Shown piece by piece: positions 14,567 through 22,889 of a stretch of 64,000 bases of DNA. Made by a program: the position numbers and the translations under genes. Source of the DNA: Streptomyces abikoensis (lineage in GTDB: Bacteria; Actinomycetota; Actinomycetes; Streptomycetales; Streptomycetaceae); assembly GCF_014648775.1 (NCBI RefSeq), contig NZ_BMRT01000004.1, positions 372,001-436,000 on the forward strand. Reading direction: 5' to 3'. Numbering within the stretch: the first letter of the stretch is position 1; every line of letters starts with the position of its first letter. Below the pieces are notes generated by a model, which saw only the letters and a program-made list of their open reading frames with translations, was not told the origin of the DNA and ran no database searches.

Positions 14567-17026
14567 ATGACAGCACTGAGGAGAAAGCCGACCCGCGGAC
14601 GCGTCAGACGCGCCCTCCTGCGCCCCCGCGGCAAGCGATCCCGCACCGCCGCCGCCCTGCTCCTCGCCGCCGGCGCGTCCTTCGGCCTGCTGCTGGCCGC
14701 GCCCACGCCGGCCACCGCCGGGTCGAACCTCGTCGTCAACCCCGGCCTCGAGTCCTTACGGGCCTCGGACACCATGCCCACCTGCTGGGAGAAGGCCGGC
14801 TGGGGCGACAACGACTTCACCGTCACCACCACCGACCAGTCCCACAGCGGCGGCAAGGCGCTGGCCCTCTCCGTCACCCGCCGGGTCAGCGGCGACCGCA
14901 AGGTGCTGATGGCCGAGGACAGCTCGTGCGCGCCGAGCGTGACGCCGTCCCACCAGTACGACCTGTCGCTCTGGTACAAGAGCACCACACCGGACGCGTC
15001 CGTCACCGTCTTCCGCCATGACGTGAAGGCGGGCTGGCAGTACTGGACGGACCTCAAGACGCTGCCGGTCAGCGCCGGCTACACGCGCGCCACCGTCCGT
15101 ACGCCCGTCGTGCCGCCCGGCACCGACCAGATCACCTGGGGCGTCTCCGTCTACGGCACGGGCACCGTCACCACCGACGACTACGACATGGAGGACGCCA
15201 CCCAGCCCGCCCCCGGTGCCGTCTGCACCGCCGGGGACGCGTGCGTCAAGGGCAGCTGGGCCGTGATGCCCTTCAAGAACCCGGTCCGCAGCATGCACTC
15301 GGTCGTCCTCCACAACGGCAAGGTGCTGCTCGTCGCAGGCTCCGGCAACGACCCGGCGATGTTCAAGGCGGGCACCTTCACCTCCGCCGTATACGACCCG
15401 AAGACCGGCGCGATGAAGACGATCCCGACGCCCGTCGACATGTTCTGCGCCGGGCACGTCCAGCTGTCGGACGGCCGGGTGCTCATCATGAGCGGCAACA
15501 AGGCGTACCCGGCGGCCGACGGCAGCCACGGCTACGAGGGCTTCAAGGACAGCTACGTCTTCGACCCGTCGTCCGAGTCGTACGTGAAGACGAACGACAT
15601 GAACGAGGGCCACTGGTACCCCTCCGCGACCCTCCTCGGCAACGGCGACGTCATCAGCTTCGGCGGCCTGAAGGAGGACTCCACCGGCAGCGTGACCGCC
15701 GAGAAGTTCTCCCAGGCGCAGCAGAAGTGGCTGCCGCGCACGGAGGTCAACCAGACCTGGTCGTACTGGGGCCTGTACCCGTCGATGATCCTGATGCAGG
15801 ACGGGCGGCTCTTCTACTCCGGCAGCCATGTCTTCGGCAACGGCACCCCGGGCACCGGCGCGTCGGTCTACGACTACGACGCCAACAAGATCACGGACGT
15901 GCCGGGGCTGCAGGACAAGGACAATCGCGACCAGTCGATGAGCGTGCTGCTCCCGCCCGCGCAGGACCAGCGCGTCCTGACCATGGGCGGCGGCCAGGTC
16001 AACACCAACCCCGAGGCGAGCCGCCTCACGGACCTCATCGACCTCAAGGCCCCCAACCCCCGCTACACGCCCGGTCCCCTGCTCCCCCAGGGCACGGTCG
16101 ACCAGGGCCAGGGGCCCAAGCCCGAGACGGGCGCGCAGGGCAAGATGTACGTCTCGGCCGTGCTGATGCCCGACGGCAAGGTGCTGGAGACGGGCGGCGG
16201 GCTGCACGACCGGGCGGACCCGGTGTTCGAGGCGTCGATGTTCAACCCGGCGACGAACACCTTCCAGCCGGGCCTGGCCACGGACCCGATCCCGCGCACG
16301 TACCACTCGTCGGCGTTCCTGCTGCCGGACGGCCGGGTGATGGCGGTCGGCGACAACCCGGGCAACGGGACGTTCGACGACCACGTGTCGATCTACACCC
16401 CGCCGTACCTCTACAAGGGCGCGCGGCCCCAGATCACCTCGGTGGCGAACAACCGCTGGCAGTACGCGAGCACGCAGCGGATGACGGTCGACCGCCCGGT
16501 GGTGAAGGCGGAGCTGATCCGTCCGGCGGCGGTGACGCATTCCTCCGACCCGAATCAGCGCTTTGTGGACCTGCCGATGACGGTGGGCGCTGACGGAACG
16601 ACGATCGACCTCAACGTCACCAGCAACCCCAACCTGGCGCCGCCCGGCTGGTACATGCTCTTCGCCGTGGACGCGGACGGCGTCCCGTCGGTGGCCTCCT
16701 GGGTCCACCTCGGCGGCCCGGACGCGCTGGACACCCCGAAGGCATCGCCTGTGGTGCACGACTTCGCGGGGAGGATGACGGAGAAGGCGAAGGACCCGGA
16801 GCCGGCCCACACGTCCCACCCGGTCCCGGCGACGATCTCGGGCTGCGACCGCCACTACGGCGCGGAGAACGTGTGCGTGCCGACGGCCTTCCCGAAGACG
16901 GTCCCGCCGACGACGGCGGGCCGCTGCGCGTGGCTGAAGGCGCACGACTACGGCGTCCTCAAGCTCAACGGCCGCGACGACCCGCTGAAGCTGGACCCGG
17001 ACGGGAACGGGCGCGCCTGCGGCTGA
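14567..17026 (+). CDS. Exported galactose-oxidase/GlxA-like copper radical oxidase with Excalibur tail
   Basis: Probable extracytoplasmic copper radical oxidase acting on an alcohol or glycan. The 819-aa protein has a long basic signal/anchor (1-51), a carbohydrate-binding-like domain (about 52-215), a kelch beta-propeller (about 220-620), a DUF1929-type C-terminal domain, and an Excalibur-type calcium motif (about 786-819, DPDGNGRACG). The crosslinked Cys294 (DMFCAGH) and Tyr351 (HWYPS), copper ligands Tyr579-His580 (RTYHSS) and His658 (VTHSSD) all appear conserved. Codon 64 is TTA (14756-14758), read by the bldA tRNA in Streptomyces, so expression may be tied to development. It follows the GT2 and GT39-like genes, which recalls CslA-GlxA, but the domain layout differs. 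Confidence 0.85.
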   Translation: MTALRRKPTRGRVRRALLRPRGKRSRTAAALLLAAGASFGLLLAAPTPATAGSNLVVNPGLESLRASDTMPTCWEKAGWGDNDFTVTTTDQSHSGGKALALSVTRRVSGDRKVLMAEDSSCAPSVTPSHQYDLSLWYKSTTPDASVTVFRHDVKAGWQYWTDLKTLPVSAGYTRATVRTPVVPPGTDQITWGVSVYGTGTVTTDDYDMEDATQPAPGAVCTAGDACVKGSWAVMPFKNPVRSMHSVVLHNGKVLLVAGSGNDPAMFKAGTFTSAVYDPKTGAMKTIPTPVDMFCAGHVQLSDGRVLIMSGNKAYPAADGSHGYEGFKDSYVFDPSSESYVKTNDMNEGHWYPSATLLGNGDVISFGGLKEDSTGSVTAEKFSQAQQKWLPRTEVNQTWSYWGLYPSMILMQDGRLFYSGSHVFGNGTPGTGASVYDYDANKITDVPGLQDKDNRDQSMSVLLPPAQDQRVLTMGGGQVNTNPEASRLTDLIDLKAPNPRYTPGPLLPQGTVDQGQGPKPETGAQGKMYVSAVLMPDGKVLETGGGLHDRADPVFEASMFNPATNTFQPGLATDPIPRTYHSSAFLLPDGRVMAVGDNPGNGTFDDHVSIYTPPYLYKGARPQITSVANNRWQYASTQRMTVDRPVVKAELIRPAAVTHSSDPNQRFVDLPMTVGADGTTIDLNVTSNPNLAPPGWYMLFAVDADGVPSVASWVHLGGPDALDTPKASPVVHDFAGRMTEKAKDPEPAHTSHPVPATISGCDRHYGAENVCVPTAFPKTVPPTTAGRCAWLKAHDYGVLKLNGRDDPLKLDPDGNGRACG

Positions 17027-17135
17027 GCTCCGCTGTCTGGTGTCTGGACACTGGGTGCTGGGTGCTGGGGTTCGATACCGGTCATAGATCAACCTGTGCA
17101 TCAGCTGTCACATGAGTGCAGCAAGATGACACCCC

Positions 17136-17702
17136 GTGATCGATCCCCAGCGCCACCAGTACGCTCCGCAGCAGCCGTACGCTCCTCAGCACCCGTACCA
17201 GCAGCCCTACCAGCAGGCGCAGCCGTACCAGCAGCCGTATCAGCAGCAGGCGCACCCGTACGGCTACCCCCAGCAGCCCGTCCAGCCGGCTCACCACGTC
17301 CCCCGGGAGGTCGGGGACCTGCGCCGCTATCTCTTCGCCTTCATCGACGGCATGATCACGTTCTTCGGCGGGTTCGGCATCGCCGTGCACTTCACGGCGG
17401 ACAAGAGCACGGGCGCCTACTGGATCTGCGCCGCCGTCGCCTTCTTCGGCCTGTCCTTCGTCCACCACGTGCTGGGCGCCGTACTGTTCCGCACCACGGT
17501 GGGCAAGTTCCTGTGCATGACCCGCGTGGTGCGGGCGGACGACGCGGGGCGCCCGCGCTTCTGGCAGGCCGTGCAGCGCTGGCTCCTCGGCCTGACGTGG
17601 CTCCCGATGCAGCCGATCTGGTCCCTGTTCGGCGACGACGGCGACCCGTACGAGGACGGCTGCGGGCTGCGCTACGTCCACAGCGGGGACCTGCGCCGCT
17701 AG
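17136..17702 (+). CDS. RDD-family membrane protein with Tyr/Gln/Pro-rich repeats
   Basis: Function unknown. The 188-aa protein has an N-terminal region (about 1-52) of repeated QQPYAPQ and YQQPYQQ units, then an RDD-type module with RRYLFAFIDGMITF, two to three membrane helices (about 70-135), and GKFLCMTRVVRADDAG near the second helix pair. GTG start at 17136. The repeat is flexible and may mediate self-association at the membrane. RDD proteins are often linked to transport or ion homeostasis, but that is not testable here. It follows the oxidase gene after about 110 bp and need not be in its operon. Confidence 0.78.
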   Translation: MIDPQRHQYAPQQPYAPQHPYQQPYQQAQPYQQPYQQQAHPYGYPQQPVQPAHHVPREVGDLRRYLFAFIDGMITFFGGFGIAVHFTADKSTGAYWICAAVAFFGLSFVHHVLGAVLFRTTVGKFLCMTRVVRADDAGRPRFWQAVQRWLLGLTWLPMQPIWSLFGDDGDPYEDGCGLRYVHSGDLRR

Positions 17703-17727
17703 CGCGACGCGATGGCAGGATGACGTC

Positions 17728-18255
17728 ATGGAGACGAACGAGCCGTGGGCTGCGATCCACGCTGACCTGCTGTCGGCGAAGGCGCGGGTGTACGACCCGA
17801 GCGGTTTCGTCTGCTCGCCGCCGGTGCCCGAACCGGAGAGCGCCGAGTACGCGGCGTGCGCGTTCACGCTCGACGGCCGCTCGGTCCGGTTCCGCGTGGG
17901 CAAGACCACGCCGACGAAGGTGGGGCAGTTCGTCACCGTCTGGCAGCGGTCCGAGGAGGGGCCGATCCGGCCCTTCGACGCCGCCGACGGGGTGGACCTC
18001 TTCGTCATCAGCAGCCGCGACGACGAAGGTTTCGGCCAATTCGTGTTCCCGCGCGAGGTCCTGTGCGAGCGCGGCATCGTCTCCCGTGACGGCTCCGGCG
18101 GGAAGCGCGGCTTCCGTGTCTATCCGCCCTGGGTGACCACGACCAGCCGGCAGGCCCGCGCCACCCAGTCATGGCAGGTCGACCACTTCCTCGACCTCGG
18201 CCGCCGGGACGGGACCGTCGACCTGACGCGCGCGCGGGCCCTGTACCACCCGTAA
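17728..18255 (+). CDS. MepB-like protein
   Basis: The 175-aa protein resembles the MepB family, a small family of unknown function encoded in staphylococci next to the MepA multidrug exporter. It has PFDAADGVDLFVISS (about 80-96), GFGQFVFPREVLCERGIVS, and a C-terminal RGFRVYPPW motif, all typical of MepB. It has no signal peptide or membrane helix. It lies 25 bases after the RDD gene on the same strand, possibly co-transcribed. No MepA-type transporter is adjacent, so the role is unknown. Confidence 0.8.
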   Translation: METNEPWAAIHADLLSAKARVYDPSGFVCSPPVPEPESAEYAACAFTLDGRSVRFRVGKTTPTKVGQFVTVWQRSEEGPIRPFDAADGVDLFVISSRDDEGFGQFVFPREVLCERGIVSRDGSGGKRGFRVYPPWVTTTSRQARATQSWQVDHFLDLGRRDGTVDLTRARALYHP

Positions 18256-18287
18256 ATCCGCAGGCATGGTCGCATCCCGTACCCCTC

Positions 18288-18716
18288 CTAGAGGGATATC
18301 GCGATGACCTTCTCCGCGGTGATCCGCACGATCAGCCGTACGACATCGGCCGGCTCCGCCGGCGGGTCCTGTCCGAGATACCGCTGTGACAGCTCGCGCG
18401 GCAGCGTCTTGTCCGGGTCCGGCAGCAACTCGGCTGTTCCCCGTATTTCCACGGACCGGTACGGGTTCGCGCGGTCGTAGACCGTCAGGCTGATCCGCGG
18501 GTCCCGGGCGAGGTTTCGCGCCTTCTTCCTCCCCGCCGTCGTGGAGAAGACCACGGCGTCCTGCTGCGTCCCGACCCAGACGACGGACGTCTGCGGGCCG
18601 CCGTCGGGATTCAGTGTGGCCACGACGGCGAAGTTCCGTCCGTCGACCAGTTCCCTCACTGTCTCGTCGAGCGCCACCGGCGCGGGAAGCGCCTCCGTCC
18701 TGCGAGCGTTCTTCAC
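18288..18716 (-). CDS. PPOX-class (probable F420-dependent) flavin-fold oxidoreductase
   Basis: Split beta-barrel protein of about 142 residues. It has FAVVATLNPDGGPQTSVVWV (about 29-48), VVFSTTAGRKKARNLARDP (about 53-71) and RSVEIRGTAELL, the usual layout of the PPOX family using F420 or FMN. It has no signal peptide. GTG 18716 is chosen because upstream in-frame codons reach the divergent promoter. It is divergent from an HxlR regulator, a frequent arrangement in which the regulator controls the oxidoreductase. Substrate unknown. Confidence 0.85.
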   Translation of the reverse strand: MKNARRTEALPAPVALDETVRELVDGRNFAVVATLNPDGGPQTSVVWVGTQQDAVVFSTTAGRKKARNLARDPRISLTVYDRANPYRSVEIRGTAELLPDPDKTLPRELSQRYLGQDPPAEPADVVRLIVRITAEKVIAISL

Positions 18717-18743
18717 TCGTCGTCCCTCGTCTCTCGTCGGGCA

Positions 18744-18757
18744 TGCACTGACGTGCA
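18744..18757. promoter_or_regulatory. Inverted repeat between PPOX and HxlR genes
   Basis: TGCAC-TGAC-GTGCA is a perfect 5-bp-arm inverted repeat in the 90-bp divergent gap. Candidate HxlR operator. Confidence 0.4.
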
Positions 18758-18806
18758 CGCGTTCCATCCTCGGAGAGCACACCGCACAACGGAAGAAGGC
18801 ACATTT

Positions 18807-19172
18807 ATGTCACGTAAGAACGCTTGCAGCGCGGAAGAGGCCGCGGGCCGCGAGGTCTGCACCGTCCTCGATGTGCTCGGCAGGGTGAGTGGCAAATGGA
18901 GTCTCGGCGTCCTGAGCGAGACGACGCGTGGACCTGTCCGCTTCGCCGAACTCGAACGTTCACTGAACGGAATCAGCCGCCGCATCCTCACTCTGACGTT
19001 GCGCCAGCTTGAGGAGAACGGTCTGCTGACCCGCACGGTGTACCCCACGGTGCCGCCCAAGGTCGAGTACACCGCCACCGACCAGGCGCGCGAACTCTAC
19101 GCCCGGCTCACCGGCCTCACCGCCTGGGCCGCACGCCACTCGGCCGCGGCGCCCCACGCCGACGCGCCCTAG
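18807..19172 (+). CDS. HxlR-family transcriptional regulator
   Basis: Dimeric winged-helix repressor/activator of 121 residues. It has an early Cys (ACSAEEA, residue 6), the HxlR helix LGRVSGKWSLGVLSE, FAELERSLNGISRRILTLTLRQLEENGLLTR as recognition region and wing. ATG 18807 has the site GGAAGAAGG. It is divergent from the PPOX gene and probably controls it. Its last 4 bases overlap the end of the convergent triple-repeat gene. Confidence 0.9.
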   Translation: MSRKNACSAEEAAGREVCTVLDVLGRVSGKWSLGVLSETTRGPVRFAELERSLNGISRRILTLTLRQLEENGLLTRTVYPTVPPKVEYTATDQARELYARLTGLTAWAARHSAAAPHADAP

Positions 19173-19735
19173 TAGTGCGGGATGACGAAATTGAATCCCG
19201 CCGCGTTGTGCCCGCCTCCGGCCGGGCAGCGGCCCTTTTCCGGATAGCCCCAGAAGAACAGCGCGTAGCAGTTCGTGCAGAAGCGCCAGTACGCCTGGGC
19301 GTTCGGTGTCTCGACGACGTCGTGCGGCAGGACGAAGTTGAATCCGGCGGCACTGTGGGACCCGCCGACCGGGCACCAGCCTCCGCTCGGATACCCGAAG
19401 AAGAACATGCCGTAGCAGCGCGTGCAGAAGCGCCAGTTGGCCTGGGCGTTGGCGTTCTCGGGAACGTCGTGGGGGATGTCGAAGTCGTAGCCCGCCATGC
19501 CGTGCGCGTCACCGGCCGCGCAGCGGCCGTTGTCCGGATAGCCGTAGTAGAACATGACGTAGCACTTCGGGCAGAACCGCCAGTTGCGCTGACCGGTGGC
19601 ACCACTGGTGCCCTTGGCGCCCGTACCGGCCGCGTGGGCCTCGGTCGCCCCGGTGGCCGCCGCGACCGCCGCCAGCCCCGCCGTCGCACCGAGCGCTCTC
19701 GTCAGGAAGATCCTCCGGTCCGGCTCAAACCCCAT
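19169..19735 (-). CDS. Tat-exported protein with three 49-residue Cys/His repeats
   Basis: Function unknown. The 188-aa protein has a Tat-type signal (DRRIFLTR, residues 6-13, then Ala-rich to about 36). Three repeats start at W52, W101 and W150, an exact 49-residue period. Each reads WRFCxxCYxxFFxGYPxxGxCxxGxxHxAAGFxFxxPHD, with two CxxC cysteines, a third Cys and a His. A metal (zinc-ribbon-like) site per repeat is likely, and folding before Tat export fits a metal-loaded protein. It is convergent with the HxlR gene, overlapping its stop by 4 bases. Role unknown. Confidence 0.82.
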   Translation of the reverse strand: MGFEPDRRIFLTRALGATAGLAAVAAATGATEAHAAGTGAKGTSGATGQRNWRFCPKCYVMFYYGYPDNGRCAAGDAHGMAGYDFDIPHDVPENANAQANWRFCTRCYGMFFFGYPSGGWCPVGGSHSAAGFNFVLPHDVVETPNAQAYWRFCTNCYALFFWGYPEKGRCPAGGGHNAAGFNFVIPHY

Positions 19736-19841
19736 ATCCGTTCCCCCTCGATGTCATAAGGCGCACATGACACTAGAGCTGCCTGACTGCCCCGGATAGG
19801 CAAGAATTCGGACCCTCCACCCGCGATCGTTCGGAGGCACG

Positions 19842-20570
19842 ATGAAGCACCTGGGAATCCTGGGACACAGTGCGGAAGGCGCGGCGCTGTGCCTCCGTTC
19901 GTTCTGCCGGAAGGGCTTCGCGGAGCTCGGTCCCCACGAGCACCCGGACGTCACCCTCGACCTCATCGCCATGGCGCGCAGCATGCCCGCCTGGGACGCG
20001 GGCGACCACGACACGGTCCGCACCCTGCTGTCGGCCAGTGCCGATCGCCTCGCCCGCGCGGGAGCGGAATTCTTCATCTGCCCCGACAACACGGCCCACA
20101 TGGCCCTCGAACGCCCCGGCCCCGACCTCGCCCTCCCCGGCCTCCACATCGCCGACGTCGTCGCCGACCGCGCCGCGCGCGACGGCCGGAAGCGGGTGGG
20201 CGTGCTGGGCACCCGCTACACCATGGACGGTCCCCTCTACGTCGAGGCGTTCGCCCGGCGCGGCATCGAGGCCGAGGTCCCGGACCCGGCCGACCGTCGC
20301 CTCGTCAACGACGTCATCTTCGACGAGCTCCTCAACGGCGTCCTCGACGCGCGCTCGCGCCGCGCGTACGTACGGATCATCGAGGCCCTGGCCGCCCGTG
20401 GCTGCGACGCGGTCGCCCTCGTCTGCACCGAGATCCCCCTCCTGATCACCCCCGACGTCTCCCCGCTCCCCACCCTCGACTCCACCCGCCTCCTCGCCCA
20501 CGCCGCCTTCGAGACCGCCGCCGGTCGATCACCCCTGCCCACGTGGCGTGGCGGGCCCGCCGACCGGTGA
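19842..20570 (+). CDS. Aspartate/glutamate racemase-family protein
   Basis: Probable amino-acid or related alpha-acid racemase. The 242-aa protein has paired catalytic cysteines: Cys80 in FFICPDNTAHM and Cys195 in ALVCTEIPLL, and a first GILGHSA loop. Two similar alpha/beta halves have the usual length for the family. ATG 19842 has GGAGG upstream. No cell-wall or D-amino-acid genes are nearby, so the substrate (aspartate, glutamate, hydantoin-related) is open. Confidence 0.88.
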   Translation: MKHLGILGHSAEGAALCLRSFCRKGFAELGPHEHPDVTLDLIAMARSMPAWDAGDHDTVRTLLSASADRLARAGAEFFICPDNTAHMALERPGPDLALPGLHIADVVADRAARDGRKRVGVLGTRYTMDGPLYVEAFARRGIEAEVPDPADRRLVNDVIFDELLNGVLDARSRRAYVRIIEALAARGCDAVALVCTEIPLLITPDVSPLPTLDSTRLLAHAAFETAAGRSPLPTWRGGPADR

Positions 20571-20655
20571 TTGGCCCCTGACCTGCCCCTTGGTGTAGAA
20601 CACTCCGCGATCAGACATGATCACGACAACTTTTCCGCACCACGGGGGAAACATC

Positions 20656-21195
20656 ATGAAGGCAACCCGACGCCTCGTCGGCGCCCTCGCCGTCGTCGCC
20701 GCCCTCGGCGGCGGCCTCACCGCCTGCGGCCCTGACACGGACACCGCGGGCGGTACGACCGGGGGCGCCGGCGCCTCGGCCAAGCCGGCCGACGGCGCCA
20801 AGGGCGACGGCCCCAAGGGCGAGCCCGGCAGCGACTGCGGCGCCCCGCCGCAGCTGCCCGCCGGCCACAAGATGGTGGAGATCGCCGTCCCGCCGTCAAA
20901 GGGTTCGATGTCCGCCAAGGACGCCAAGCCCACCTGCACGCCCAACGACTGGATCTACCACGGCCAGGGCGAGGCCAAGTACTACGTCTTCGCCTCGGAG
21001 ACGAAGGCCGAGATCGCCCTCGGCTCGGGCAAGACGAAGGACGTCCCCGTCGGCGAGCTCTGGATGCACGCGGGCGACTGCCTCACGAACCAGAGCGCGG
21101 TGAAGCCGCCGTACAGCTGCTCCGGCAACATCTACGACATCACGACGGACTCCGAGGGCAAGGTCACCAGCATCAAGGAGATCTGGCACCCCTGA
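20656..21195 (+). CDS. Lipoprotein of unknown function
   Basis: The 179-aa protein has a lipoprotein signal with an LTAC lipobox (acylated Cys about residue 24), a Thr/Gly/Lys-rich linker, and a soluble domain with cysteines in GSDCGAPPQ, PTCTPND, GDCLTNQ and PPYSCSG. ATG 20656 follows GGGGGAAA. GATCA-GACA-TGATC at 20609-20622 is a small inverted repeat in its upstream region. The domain was not recognised. Confidence 0.75.
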   Translation: MKATRRLVGALAVVAALGGGLTACGPDTDTAGGTTGGAGASAKPADGAKGDGPKGEPGSDCGAPPQLPAGHKMVEIAVPPSKGSMSAKDAKPTCTPNDWIYHGQGEAKYYVFASETKAEIALGSGKTKDVPVGELWMHAGDCLTNQSAVKPPYSCSGNIYDITTDSEGKVTSIKEIWHP

Positions 21196-21213
21196 CGAGC
21201 CTCGCGGGGCGGG

Positions 21214-21239
21214 CGGGGCGGGGTGTCAACCCCGCCCCG
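21214..21239. terminator. Terminator between convergent genes
   Basis: CGGGGCGGGG (21214-21223) and CCCCGCCCCG (21230-21239) form a perfect 10-bp stem with a six-base loop, between the lipoprotein gene and the convergent HATPase gene. Confidence 0.75.
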
Positions 21240-21265
21240 AGCGCCCGCCTGCTATGCGCCTGCGG

Positions 21266-21880
21266 TCACCGCACGTCCCATTGCGGCAGCAGATGCGTGT
21301 CCCTGAAGTGGCTGCGGATCGCGATCGACGCGTCCTGAATCTCGTCCGGCGCCCGCTTCTCGGCGACGGCCTTCCTCCGCGCGCCCTCCAGGTCGACACA
21401 GTCCGCGCACCCCGCGGGCGACACCCACCGCGGCGCGGTTTTCTTTCCCGGGTGCGCCAGTTCGAACCACAGCGTCTTGCCGAACCGACGCCGGTCGTAC
21501 GTGTGACTGCCCCAGTCGTCGGCCCATAGTTCGACGAACCGCAGGCCGCGGCCTGCCTCCGCGTGCACGGCGGGCTCCGGTGTCGCGCGGGCTCGACTGC
21601 GCCTGAACATGCCGGGTACGACTGGGCTCGTGTCCCACACGTTCACCCGGAGCCGGTCCCCTTCGCGGCAGTGGAGCCGGACCGAGCACGGGCCCTCCGT
21701 GTGGAGGTGGGCGTTCGTGACCAGCTCGCTGGTCAAGAGCAGTGCCCTCTCGGCGATTTCGGACAGGGCGTGGCTGTCCAGGACCGCCTGGAGGGTCACG
21801 CGCGCGATGCCGGGTGCGCGAGCATCGCGCGGCAGTTCGAGGAGGTAGGACCAGGGCTGAGGCGGCGATACGGTTGCCAT
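21266..21880 (-). CDS. HATPase (anti-sigma/SpoIIAB-like) of a WhiJ-type module
   Basis: ATP-binding protein of 204 residues related to anti-sigma kinases. It has the N-box ELVTNAHLH (about 51-59), VNVWDTSP (G1-like), a GRGLRFVELWADDWG G2-type motif, and a C-terminal domain with a CADC motif. It is divergent from an XRE regulator that carries a DUF397 partner. The set matches the three-gene modules known from the whiJ and abaA loci of Streptomyces (HATPase, WhiJ-like XRE, small DUF397 protein). It probably modulates the module's regulator, or a sigma factor, in development. Confidence 0.87.
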   Translation of the reverse strand: MATVSPPQPWSYLLELPRDARAPGIARVTLQAVLDSHALSEIAERALLLTSELVTNAHLHTEGPCSVRLHCREGDRLRVNVWDTSPVVPGMFRRSRARATPEPAVHAEAGRGLRFVELWADDWGSHTYDRRRFGKTLWFELAHPGKKTAPRWVSPAGCADCVDLEGARRKAVAEKRAPDEIQDASIAIRSHFRDTHLLPQWDVR

Positions 21881-21944
21881 GAAGGTCTCCTGGCGGGTTG
21901 CCGGTTAGTGGCCTACGCCACACGGTAGCCCCGGCCTCATAAGA

Positions 21945-21975
21945 GCTTTGACCGAACAAGTCAAAGCGCTTTGAT
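21945..21975. promoter_or_regulatory. Operator: inverted plus direct GCTTTGA repeats
   Basis: GCTTTGAC (21945-21952), CGAACAA, GTCAAAGC (21960-21967) form a perfect 8-bp-arm inverted repeat. GCTTTGAT follows directly (21968-21975). It lies between the divergent HATPase and XRE genes. Probable WhiJ-like regulator site (inference). Confidence 0.6.
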
Positions 21976-22027
21976 AACCATCCATGTGGGTGATGCTCCT
22001 GCATGGACGCACGCGGAAAGAGAGCTC

Positions 22028-22879
22028 ATGCCGGCGAGGAACAGCCCGACAGCGCGTCAGCTCCGCCTAGGCAGCGAGCTGCGCAAGATGCGCGAACGCG
22101 CGGGATTGACCTCAACGGAGGCCGGTCGCCTCCTGGGCACCAACCAGACCCAGATCAGCAACATCGAGTCGAGCCGGTTCGGCGTCAGCGCCGACCGCGT
22201 ACGGGCGCTGGCCCGCAACTACGAGTGCTCGGACCAGGCACTGGTCGATGCGCTCGTCGCCATGGCGAATGACCGGAAACGCGGCTGGTGGGAGGAGTAC
22301 AGGGAACACCTGCCGGCTGGCCTGATCGACCTCACGGAGCTGGAGCACCATGCGGTAGCGCTACGGGTTGCCCAGGTAATCAACATTCCTGGGCTGCTTC
22401 AAACCATCGACTACGCCCGCGCGATCTTCCGACAGGCGGTGCCTCCGCTTCTTCCGCACGACATTGAGTTCAGAGTCTCGCACCGGATCAAACGCCAAGC
22501 GATCCTCTACCGCGACAGCCCGCCGTCGTACACCGCGATCATTCACGAAGCCGCGCTACGCATGGAATTCGGTGGCGTCGAAACCGCCGCAGCCCAGCTC
22601 AATCACCTCATCGCCATGAGCGAGCGGGACAACGTGACCATCGTGGTCGTTCCTTTCGCTGGCACGTCCTTTCCCAGCTCAGGTCACGGCGTCGACTACC
22701 TGTACGGCCCAGTGCCGCAGCTGGACACCGTGCATCTGGATGTGGCTCAAGGCGGCGCCCAGATCGATGCAGCCGCCAAGCTGGAGAAGTACCGCCTCGT
22801 TCTCGACCGGATGCAAGAGGTCGCTCTCCCACCCGCCGCTTCCCGCGACTTGATCCACGGGATCGTGCGGGCACTCTGA
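22028..22879 (+). CDS. WhiJ-like XRE regulator with DUF5753 domain
   Basis: DNA-binding repressor of 283 residues. The HTH is at about 12-68 (SELRKMRERAGLTSTEAGRLL and TQISNIESSRFGVSADRV), followed by the DUF5753 domain (about 95-275), which includes ALRVAQVINIPGLLQTIDYARA and VDYLYGPVPQLDTVHLD. ATG 22028 was chosen over upstream frames because the HTH starts soon after. DUF397 follows 11 bases after its stop, and a HATPase is divergent. Paralogues act in bldA-linked development in S. coelicolor; whether this one does is unknown. Confidence 0.9.
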   Translation: MPARNSPTARQLRLGSELRKMRERAGLTSTEAGRLLGTNQTQISNIESSRFGVSADRVRALARNYECSDQALVDALVAMANDRKRGWWEEYREHLPAGLIDLTELEHHAVALRVAQVINIPGLLQTIDYARAIFRQAVPPLLPHDIEFRVSHRIKRQAILYRDSPPSYTAIIHEAALRMEFGGVETAAAQLNHLIAMSERDNVTIVVVPFAGTSFPSSGHGVDYLYGPVPQLDTVHLDVAQGGAQIDAAAKLEKYRLVLDRMQEVALPPAASRDLIHGIVRAL

Positions 22880-22889
22880 GAGGAACGTG

